Shown: in pieces, positions 1 to 5,126 of the stretch
How the letters are laid out: every line of letters begins with the position of its first letter
Position numbering within the stretch: the stretch's first letter is position 1
From: Pirellulales bacterium
Lineage (GTDB): Bacteria > Planctomycetota > Planctomycetia > Pirellulales > Thermoguttaceae
NCBI GenBank assembly: GCA_030617125.1
Contig: JAUWWA010000179.1
Location: forward strand, 1-5,126
DNA: 5,126 bases
Direction: 5' to 3'
Program-made: the position numbers and the translations under genes
The notes under the pieces: generated by a model
What the model was told of the DNA's origin: nothing
Databases searched by the model: none
What the model saw: the letters and a program-made list of their open reading frames with translations, nothing else

Positions 1-348
1 CTGACATGCAATCGCGGTCAGATGGTCCTCATGCAGCAACCGGAGGTCCACTTGCACCCTCGGGCACAGGCCGAATTGGGGACATTCCTGGGGTATCGGG
101 TGAAGAATCACCGCAATCGCTTCATGATCGAGACTCACAGCGACTACCTCATTGACCGAATTCGCCTCGACATCCGCGACGGCAAATACCTACGGGCTGG
201 GGACGTAAGCTTGCTTTTCTGTGAGCGGGAGGGCGTGAGCGTGAATGTGCATCCCATCCAGATAGACGCGAACGGCAATCTTGTTGACACTCCCAGTGGA
301 TATCGGAGATTCTTTCTGGATGAGGAGAGGCGATTGTTTCAGGGATAA
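1..348 (+). CDS. AAA/ABC-type (OLD-like, DUF3696-type) ATPase, C-terminal part
   Basis: Only the last 115 residues are present; the reading frame is open from base 1, so the start and the Walker A motif lie to the left of the window. The visible part holds the end of the nucleotide-binding fold. A Walker B-like strand reads VLMQQPEVHLHPRAQAEL (residues 9-26 of the fragment). A switch region follows, ETHSDYLIDRIR, with the switch histidine. The tail ends in a GNLVDTPSGYRRFFLDEE-type segment typical of DUF3696/AAA_21 ATPases. Proteins of this group are cytoplasmic and probably act as ATP-driven sensors or regulators of a partner effector. The partner is inferred to be the PIN-like nuclease encoded directly downstream on the same strand. 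One oddity is that both positions usually acidic in Walker B (E-E or E-Q before P-E) are glutamine here. The ATPase superfamily call is firm; the exact subfamily and any defence role are inference. Confidence 0.85.
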   Translation: MTCNRGQMVLMQQPEVHLHPRAQAELGTFLGYRVKNHRNRFMIETHSDYLIDRIRLDIRDGKYLRAGDVSLLFCEREGVSVNVHPIQIDANGNLVDTPSGYRRFFLDEERRLFQG

Positions 349-372
349 GGCATGTGTGCGCCGTGCTCGATG

Positions 373-389
373 CGGACCATACGGACCAT
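373..389 (+). repeat. Short tandem repeat CGGACCAT x2
   Basis: Two copies of the octamer CGGACCAT occur at 373-380 and 382-389 with a 9-base period. They lie in the 83-base stretch between the ATPase stop codon and the preferred start of the PIN-like gene. If translation starts at GTG 354 the repeat simply encodes D-H-T-D-H. If it starts at 432 the repeat lies in a leader and could be a protein-binding site. With only two copies it may also be chance. Confidence 0.3.
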
Positions 390-418
390 TTTTCTTCAAG
401 AGTCGGCAACAGTTGTGT

Positions 419-424
419 GGAGAA
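419..424 (+). promoter_or_regulatory. Shine-Dalgarno-like GGAGAA for the PIN-like gene
   Basis: GGAGAA lies 7 nt upstream of the ATG at 432. It is the main nucleotide evidence for starting the PIN-like protein there rather than at the in-frame GTG at 354. Confidence 0.5.
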
Positions 425-431
425 CGCGTGC

Positions 432-890
432 ATGTGTGTTATCATCGACGCGAGCATTGCTTCCCATGTATTTGCGGTTCCCTGCGAAGCCGATTTCCAA
501 CCCCTGTGGGATTGGATTGAGATCAAGGATGGCAAAGTGGTATACGGTGGAGAACTGCATAAGGAGTTGAAGCGACTTGAAAAGACAAGGAGACGACTGA
601 TCCAGTTGTGGCGTGCAGGAAAGGCTTTGCAGATGCCCGACAAAGAGGTCTGCCAGAAGGAGAGAGCAGTCGTTGCGTCCGGGCAGTGCCGATCGGATGA
701 TCCCCATGTCATCGCACTCGCGCGCGTGAGCGGAGCACGCGTGCTCTGCACAAATGACCGCAATCTTGAAAAGGATTTCGGGAATCTCGACATTGTGCCT
801 CGTCCCAAGGGGAAGATATACAAGAACGCAGATCACAAGCATCTGTTGCAACATAATAGAATCTGTGTAGGTAGACCGAAGCGACGATGA
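432..890 (+). CDS. PIN-like domain nuclease (putative effector/toxin)
   Basis: A 152-residue cytoplasmic protein with a PIN-like layout, expected to be a Mg2+-dependent RNase. Candidate acidic residues lie in the usual order: D6 in MCVIIDAS after the first strand, E45 in the helix GGELHKELKRL, D89/D90 in SDDPHVIALARVSGA, and D109 with D115 in LCTNDRNLEKDF. The basic tail (GRPKRR) could contact nucleic acid. I chose the ATG at 432 because relatives typically begin with MC-hydrophobic-DA and because GGAGAA (419-424) sits 7 nt upstream. An in-frame GTG at 354 would add 26 residues and lies 5 nt after the ATPase stop, but the AAGG before it is too close to serve as a ribosome site. The gene is probably co-transcribed with the ATPase, which may control or activate it. 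Whether the pair is a defence system, a toxin-antitoxin module or something else cannot be decided here. Base composition is low in G+C compared with the downstream genes. Confidence 0.75.
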   Translation: MCVIIDASIASHVFAVPCEADFQPLWDWIEIKDGKVVYGGELHKELKRLEKTRRRLIQLWRAGKALQMPDKEVCQKERAVVASGQCRSDDPHVIALARVSGARVLCTNDRNLEKDFGNLDIVPRPKGKIYKNADHKHLLQHNRICVGRPKRR

Positions 891-896
891 ATCCTG

Positions 897-2453
897 ATGA
901 CGATCGCTGATTGGCTTGCCGTGGACGCTCGGACCTGGACCCTTGCCCTGAACACGCTGCTGCTGGCCGGGGCGACCTGCGCGATCAGCGTGCCGGTGGG
1001 GACGACGCTGGCGTGGTTGCTCTTGCGGACCGATCTGCCGGGCCGGCGCGTGGGGGTCGCGCTTGTGGGCCTAATGCTCTTCGTGCCGCTGTACTTGCAA
1101 GCCGCCGCATGGCAGGCCGGGTTCGGCGTGCAAGGTTGGGCCACGCTCTCGCTGGGACTATCGCCGTGGCTGGATGGCTGGACCGGCGCAATCTGGGTCC
1201 ACGCCGTCGCCGCCGTCCCTTGGGTCGTGCTGATCGCCGGCGCGGGGCTGCTGTTGGTTGAACCGGAATTAGAGGAGCAAGCACTGCTGGACGCCTCGGC
1301 ACGACAGGTGTTCTTCCGCGTCACGCTCCGCGGCGCCAGCCCGGCAATCGGCATTGCCGCGCTTTGGGCGGCCGTAGCCGCCGCCGGCGAGATCGCCGTG
1401 ACCGACCTGTTTGTCGTGCGGACCTACGCCGAAGAACTCTACACCCGAGCCGCCGTCGGGCCCGGTCTCGACGACGCGCCGCTGGGCCTTGCGCCAGGCG
1501 CGGTGCTCATCACTGCGCTGGTCGCCGTCGGGCTGCTGCTTGGTGCGAAGTTGCTGCCCGGGCGGCGGCCGATTTCGGTGCGCCGTCGCTGGGTCTTCCG
1601 TCTGCGAGCGTGGCGCCGGCCCGCCGCGATCCTTGTTGTCGCGTTGCTGTTGCTGTTGATCGGCTTGCCGCTGGCCAACTTGTGCTACAAGTCGGGTGTG
1701 CTGGTCACGCAGACCGACGCCGGGCGGCTGCGGAGTTGGTCGGTTTGGAAGTGTCTGGCTATCGTCGCGGCTAGCCCATGGCGGTATCGAAGGGAATTCG
1801 GCTGGTCGTTGGGGATCGGCGCGTTGTCGGCCACGGCGGCCGTGTTCCTGGCGACCGTGTCGGTCTGGACAGTGTTCGCCGTGTTCTCCACAAAACGCCC
1901 CCGGACTGCGGTGCGGGTGGTTATGCTGGTGCTTGTCGCCATCTGCCTGACGCTACCCGGCCCGGTGGTCGCTCTGGCGATCATCCGGCTGCTGAACCGG
2001 CCGGAGGTTCCGCCGCTGGTGTGGCTCTACGACCAATCGATCCTGGCCCCCTGGCTGGCGCTCGTCATTCGCAGTTTCCCGCTGGCGGCGTTGGTGATGT
2101 GGCATGCCTTGCGAACCATTCCGGAAGAGATGCTGGAAGTGGCGTCCGTCGACGGCGCCGGGCCGATCCGGCAGCTATGCTCGATCGCCTTGCCGTGCCG
2201 GCTGCCGGCCGTGGCCTTGGCCTGGGTGGTGGCCCTGGCCGTCTCGCTGGGCGATTTGGCCGCCAGCATCCTGGTCGTTCCCCCCGGGGTGACGACGCTG
2301 TCGATTCAGATATTCCGGCTGCTGCACTCGGGCGTGGAGGACCAGGTGGCCGGGATCTGCCTCGCGATGATCGCTTTGCTGGCCGCGACCGCCGCGGCGG
2401 CCGCGTGGCTCGCCGGCCGCTGGGCCCGAGGGCAAGGTCGATCTGATGTATAA
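897..2453 (+). CDS. ABC transporter permease, fused two-domain type (Fe(III)/thiamine/phosphonate importer family)
   Basis: A 518-residue inner-membrane protein with two fused permease halves, the layout of FbpB/SfuB and ThiP. About 11-12 hydrophobic segments can be read, at roughly 12-43, 51-73, 97-121, 149-175, 199-220, 242-262, 303-330, 338-364, 380-405, 436-462 and 485-507. Each half has a cytoplasmic EAA-type coupling loop for the ATPase. The first is degenerate (EPELEEQALLDA...VTL, about 122-144). The second is good (PEEMLEVASVDGAG...ALP, about 409-433). A strongly basic loop (RRPISVRRRWVFRLRAWRR, 223-241) joins the halves and should be cytoplasmic. The length matches the fused family (about 500-550). 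Substrate cannot be read from the permease; iron(III) is the commonest in this family. Binding protein and ATPase are not in the window. The ATG at 897 gives a natural N-terminus, but no clear ribosome site precedes it. It begins 6 bp after the PIN-like stop and overlaps nothing. Confidence 0.88.
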   Translation: MTIADWLAVDARTWTLALNTLLLAGATCAISVPVGTTLAWLLLRTDLPGRRVGVALVGLMLFVPLYLQAAAWQAGFGVQGWATLSLGLSPWLDGWTGAIWVHAVAAVPWVVLIAGAGLLLVEPELEEQALLDASARQVFFRVTLRGASPAIGIAALWAAVAAAGEIAVTDLFVVRTYAEELYTRAAVGPGLDDAPLGLAPGAVLITALVAVGLLLGAKLLPGRRPISVRRRWVFRLRAWRRPAAILVVALLLLLIGLPLANLCYKSGVLVTQTDAGRLRSWSVWKCLAIVAASPWRYRREFGWSLGIGALSATAAVFLATVSVWTVFAVFSTKRPRTAVRVVMLVLVAICLTLPGPVVALAIIRLLNRPEVPPLVWLYDQSILAPWLALVIRSFPLAALVMWHALRTIPEEMLEVASVDGAGPIRQLCSIALPCRLPAVALAWVVALAVSLGDLAASILVVPPGVTTLSIQIFRLLHSGVEDQVAGICLAMIALLAATAAAAAWLAGRWARGQGRSDV

Positions 2454-2454
2454 T
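2449..2454 (+). promoter_or_regulatory. Possible -10 element (TATAAT) upstream of the metalloprotease gene
   Basis: A perfect TATAAT overlaps the TAA stop of the permease gene and lies at the start of an AT-rich stretch (2447-2463) in otherwise GC-rich DNA. Transcription starting about 7 bases downstream would give a leader of roughly 55 nt before the ATG at 2515. No -35 hexamer resembling TTGACA is found 16-18 bases upstream, so this is a single-element prediction. Confidence 0.3.
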
Positions 2455-2484
2455 AAAACAAATAGGCCACTTCCCCATGCAAAG

Positions 2485-2503
2485 CCGCGATCACTGGCCG
2501 CGG
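2485..2503 (+). promoter_or_regulatory. Small GC hairpin in the metalloprotease leader
   Basis: CCGCG (2485-2489) can pair with CGCGG (2499-2503) around a 9-base loop, 11 bases before the ATG at 2515. The bases between hairpin and start contain no Shine-Dalgarno sequence. A role in controlling translation is possible but unproven; a 5 bp GC stem arises easily in DNA of this composition. Confidence 0.2.
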
Positions 2504-2514
2504 TTGTCCAGATA

Positions 2515-3651
2515 ATGACGAGACAAGTCATTCTCATCGCGCTATTGGTGACGTGGCCTGCCTCGGCGTCGGCGCTGGATCGCGTGACGCTCAAGCGCGA
2601 CGGCAAGCAGATCTACGTCGAAGGGCGGCTGCTGACCACGGCCCAGGACGGCGGCTTGCTGCTGCTGGGGCGCGACGGCGTGCTCTGGGCGATCCCGCCT
2701 GAAGAGAAGATCAAGCACACCCGCAACGACACGCCTTTCGAAGTCTTGTCCGCCGAAGAGATGTCGAAGCATCTGCTGGCCGAGTTGCCCGAGAGGTTTC
2801 GTGTCCACTCGACGGCGCACTACTTGATTCTCCACGACACGTCGCGGGCGTACGCGAAGTGGTGTGGATCGCTGTTCGAACGGCTGTACATGAGGTTCAC
2901 GAACTACTGGAGCCGCAAGGGATTCGAGCTGACCGAGCCGAAGTTCCCGCTGGTGGCGATTGTGTTTACCGACAAGGCGTCGTATCTACGGTTTTCGCGG
3001 TCGGAGTTGGGCGACGCGGGCGAGTCGATTATCGGCTACTACAGTCTGCGAACCAACCGGATGACGATGTACGACCTGACCGGGTTGGAGGCATTGCGGC
3101 GTTTTCGAGGCAGTCGCGGCACATCCGCGCGGATCAACCAGATCCTGGCCCGGCCCGAGGCCGCGCGGCAGGTCGCCACAATCATTCACGAGGCGACGCA
3201 CCAGATCGCGTTCAACTGCGGCCTGCACACCCGATACAGCGACTGCCCGGTGTGGTTCAGCGAGGGGATCGCCGTGTTTTTTGAAACGCCCGACCTGCGC
3301 AGCTCGAAGGGTTGGGGCAGCCTGGGCGGGGTGAACCTTTCGCGACTGATCCAGTTCCGCCGATACTTGCCCAACCGGCCTGTCGACTCGCTTGAGCGCT
3401 TGATCCGCGACGACAAACGTTTCCGCGACACGGAACAAGCCACGGACGCGTATGCCGAGACTTGGGCGCTGACCTATTTCCTGCTCCACCGTCGCACGAA
3501 GCAGTACATCGAATACTTGCAGATGCTATCGGCGAAGAAACCGCTCTTCAAGGACGGCCCGCAGCAGCGCCTCGCGCAGTTCCGGGAGGTCTTCGGCGAG
3601 ACGGAACGGCTGGATGCCGAGTTCGTGCGCTACATGACGCGGGTGCGGTGA
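2515..3651 (+). CDS. Exported zinc metalloprotease, gluzincin-like (DUF1570-type)
   Basis: A 378-residue protein with a textbook signal peptide, MTRQVILIALLVTWPASASA, cleaved before LDR, so it should act outside the inner membrane. After a beta-rich N-terminal segment (about 23-65), the catalytic region has HEATH (H225, E226, H229) and WFSEG (E250 as third zinc ligand, 21 residues after the second histidine), as in gluzincin/peptidase MA-like enzymes. Two cysteines, C235 and C244, lie between these motifs and could form a disulfide. No C-terminal membrane anchor is seen. Substrate is unknown. An in-frame ATG at 2446 overlaps the permease gene by 8 bases and follows AAGG (2434-2437). I rejected it because the extra 22 codons end in A or T 13 times, against 6 of the next 32, and because it would bury the signal peptide. 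It may be co-transcribed with the permease or use its own promoter. DUF1570 membership is from recognition of the motif pattern. Confidence 0.82.
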   Translation: MTRQVILIALLVTWPASASALDRVTLKRDGKQIYVEGRLLTTAQDGGLLLLGRDGVLWAIPPEEKIKHTRNDTPFEVLSAEEMSKHLLAELPERFRVHSTAHYLILHDTSRAYAKWCGSLFERLYMRFTNYWSRKGFELTEPKFPLVAIVFTDKASYLRFSRSELGDAGESIIGYYSLRTNRMTMYDLTGLEALRRFRGSRGTSARINQILARPEAARQVATIIHEATHQIAFNCGLHTRYSDCPVWFSEGIAVFFETPDLRSSKGWGSLGGVNLSRLIQFRRYLPNRPVDSLERLIRDDKRFRDTEQATDAYAETWALTYFLLHRRTKQYIEYLQMLSAKKPLFKDGPQQRLAQFREVFGETERLDAEFVRYMTRVR

Positions 3652-3672
3652 TTTGCTTTGTGGGTTTGATTT

Positions 3673-5103
3673 TCAACCGGCGGCCAACTGCCGCTCCACC
3701 TGGCGGATCGCCTCGTCGACGTGCCAGGTCCGTTCGGCCATGTCGATTGACTCGCCGGCGGCCATCCAGCGGTCGACGCGCCGCTGGGCGGAAATCACCG
3801 TCGAGTGGCTGCGGCGACCGAAGAAATGGCCGATCTCGCTGAGCGCCGCCCGGGTGTGCTTCCGGGCGAGCCACATCGCCAGCATCCGCGGATGGCTAAC
3901 GGCCTTGGCCTTGCGGTTCGAGTGCAGGCTGGCCGCATCGAGCCCGAAAACGTCGCACACGGCCCGCTCGATGTCGCCCAATCGCAGCACGCGACCACTG
4001 TTGCGGATCATCTCGGCCAGGGCCTCCTCGGCCATCGCCAGCGTAATCGGGCGCTCCATCGCCTCCGAGGTCGCCTGCAAGCGGCACAACGCCCCGGACA
4101 ATTCCCGGGCGTGGCTCGTCAGGCGCGAGGCGACGAGCTGCTGCACGTCCGGCGGCACGCGGAGTTGCATGTTCCGGGCCATTCGGGCGACGATCTTCAG
4201 CCGCGTCGCGTAGTCGGCCGGTTCGACGCGGCAGACCATGCCGCCTTCCAACCGGGTGATCAGTTCGGGGCCCAAGTCGGGCAGCTCGGCGGGGGGGCGG
4301 TCGGCCGAAAAAACCAGTTGCCGCTTCTCCCGCAGCAGCGTATCGACCGTGTGCAATAGTTCGATCTGTGTCGCCCGTTTGCCGGCAAGGAATTGCAGGT
4401 CGTCGATGATCAGCAACCCGACGCCGCGGTATTTCCGCCGGAAGCTCGGCGTTCCGCTGCCGCGCAGCGCTTCGAGAAACAAAGTGGTGAACTGTTCGGC
4501 CGTTAGATAGATCGCCGCCATGCCGCAACACGACTTCCTTGCAGCGGTCCAGATGCCTTCCACCAGGTGGGTCTTGCCGACACTGGTCGGACCGTGGATC
4601 AACAGAGGCGTGATCTTGCCGGGAGTTTGGGCGGCTATTTGTGCGGAGGCGAACGCCAGTCGGTTCGAGTGGCCTTGTTCGAACGACTTCAACGAGGCGA
4701 ACCTCCGCCGCGCAAAGCCGTTGGAAGGTTTTGCCGTCGACACGTCGCCCTGGGTGTCGTCGGCCGAAAGTACCTTCGGTGCCGGTTCGCCGTGCGGTGA
4801 CGAGGCGTTCGACTTGCCGTCTTCGACGTCTTCGACCTTGGCGGCGGGCAAGTTGGCGTCGACGCGGAACACCAGTGCCGGCGTCTTCCGCAGGACGGTG
4901 GAGTACGCGTTTTCGATGTGTCGGCGGAAGTTCGTGCGAATCCAGTCCAGGAAGAAGCGGTTTGGCACGCCGATCGAAAGCGTCTGGCCGTCGAACTCGA
5001 TTCGAGTGCTTGCCCCGAACCACAGCTCGAACCGTTCCTTGCCGACCTTGTCGGCTAGCGCGGCGCGCACCGCCGACACGATGTCCTTATCGTCCGTGGT
5101 CAC
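3673..5103 (-). CDS. dnaA: Chromosomal replication initiator protein DnaA
   Basis: A complete 476-residue DnaA, an ATP-dependent cytoplasmic protein that binds DnaA boxes and opens the replication origin. Domain I spans about 1-82, and an acidic, low-complexity linker (domain II) about 84-128. The AAA+ core has SNRLAFASA (146-154), Walker A GPTSVGKTH (171-179), Walker B LIIDDLQF (231-238), sensor 1 SADRPP (266-271), the arginine finger R284 in ITRLEGG, and sensor 2 R333 in ARELSGAL. Domain IV (about 370-470) carries the basic loop RKAKAVSHPR (397-406) and the signature IGHFFGRRSHSTVISA (424-439). Length is normal for the family. Start is GTG at 5103-5101, supported by AAGGGTGG six bases upstream. 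Oddities are Walker A, usually GGVGLGKTH, and serine 432 in place of the highly conserved aspartate. The usual neighbours dnaN, recF, gyrB or rpmH are not seen; the downstream neighbour is convergent. Identification is secure. Confidence 0.97.
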   Translation of the reverse strand: MTTDDKDIVSAVRAALADKVGKERFELWFGASTRIEFDGQTLSIGVPNRFFLDWIRTNFRRHIENAYSTVLRKTPALVFRVDANLPAAKVEDVEDGKSNASSPHGEPAPKVLSADDTQGDVSTAKPSNGFARRRFASLKSFEQGHSNRLAFASAQIAAQTPGKITPLLIHGPTSVGKTHLVEGIWTAARKSCCGMAAIYLTAEQFTTLFLEALRGSGTPSFRRKYRGVGLLIIDDLQFLAGKRATQIELLHTVDTLLREKRQLVFSADRPPAELPDLGPELITRLEGGMVCRVEPADYATRLKIVARMARNMQLRVPPDVQQLVASRLTSHARELSGALCRLQATSEAMERPITLAMAEEALAEMIRNSGRVLRLGDIERAVCDVFGLDAASLHSNRKAKAVSHPRMLAMWLARKHTRAALSEIGHFFGRRSHSTVISAQRRVDRWMAAGESIDMAERTWHVDEAIRQVERQLAAG

Positions 5104-5109
5104 TTTTGG

Positions 5110-5117
5110 CCACCCTT
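5110..5117 (-). promoter_or_regulatory. Shine-Dalgarno-like site for dnaA
   Basis: On the minus strand AAGGGTGG lies six bases before the GTG at 5103-5101. It is a 6-of-8 match to AAGGAGGT and supports the GTG start. Only nine more bases of upstream DNA are in the window, so the promoter and any autoregulatory DnaA boxes are outside it. Confidence 0.5.
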
Positions 5118-5126
5118 GGCGCGTAC

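Noticed and set aside
284..289. Perfect TTGACA (-35-like) inside the ATPase coding region, possibly a promoter for the PIN-like gene
   Set aside because: No sequence close to TATAAT occurs 16-18 bases downstream (best is GATTCT/GAGATT), so a promoter is not supported.
415..423. DnaA-box-like TTCTCCACA on the minus strand; a second copy at about 1884-1892 on the plus strand
   Set aside because: Each has one mismatch to TTATCCACA, they are far apart, lie in or beside coding sequence and form no cluster. No AT-rich unwinding region is present, so this is not an origin.
149..823. Long minus-strand open frame opposite the ATPase and PIN-like genes (also 833-1354 and 3896-5023 on the minus strand)
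   Set aside because: These translate to low-complexity, Arg/Ser/Pro/Cys-rich sequence with no recognisable domain and lie over clear genes in other frames; they are shadows expected in GC-rich coding DNA.
2390..2403. GC palindrome-like GCCGCGGCGGCCGC near the permease 3' end
   Set aside because: It encodes an alanine-rich stretch of the last membrane segment; such GCN runs give palindromes by codon use alone.
2446..2514. Extension of the metalloprotease to the ATG at 2446, overlapping the permease gene by 8 bases
   Set aside because: AAGG at 2434-2437 is well spaced for it, but the extra codons have AT-rich third positions unlike the gene body and would place a 23-residue segment before a complete signal peptide. 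It remains a possible alternative.
3652..3694. Terminator between the convergent metalloprotease and dnaA genes
   Set aside because: The 21 bp gap holds T-rich DNA but no stable stem. GCGGC/GCCGC (3680-3684 with 3690-3694) can form a 5 bp stem inside the dnaA 3' end but lacks a T-tract on either strand. GGTT/AACC around 3664-3679 is too weak.

Overview
This window carries four complete genes and one gene that runs in from the left edge. They fall into three blocks. The organism is most likely a GC-rich planctomycete (Pirellulales-like) or a close relative. That rests on the diverged DnaA, the DUF1570-type exported metalloprotease and the weak or absent Shine-Dalgarno sites. It is a family-level impression, not proven by any marker in the window.

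Left block (1-890, + strand): the 3' end of an AAA/ABC-type (OLD-like, probably DUF3696) ATPase gene, followed by a PIN-like nuclease gene. Together they look like a two-gene ATPase-nuclease cassette of the kind found in phage-defence and toxin-antitoxin settings. This block is clearly poorer in G+C (hand-counted 60-base lines give 42-58%) than the next one (75-77%), which suggests horizontal acquisition. It is the best candidate for an under-described system here.

Middle block (897-3651, + strand): a 518-residue fused ABC transporter permease of the Fe(III)/thiamine/phosphonate importer type, then an exported gluzincin-type metalloprotease (DUF1570-like). The permease starts 6 bp after the nuclease stop codon. 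Its binding protein and ATPase partners are not in the window. An AT-rich leader with a perfect TATAAT lies between the permease and the protease.

Right block (3673-5103, - strand): a complete dnaA, convergent with the protease gene across a 21 bp gap. It starts at GTG near the right edge. The DnaA has all ATPase motifs, but the aspartate of the DNA-binding signature is replaced by serine. No dnaN, recF, gyrB or DnaA-box cluster is visible, so nothing here supports an origin of replication.

No tRNA, rRNA, CRISPR array, insertion sequence or riboswitch was recognised. No gene-free stretch exceeds about 85 bases.
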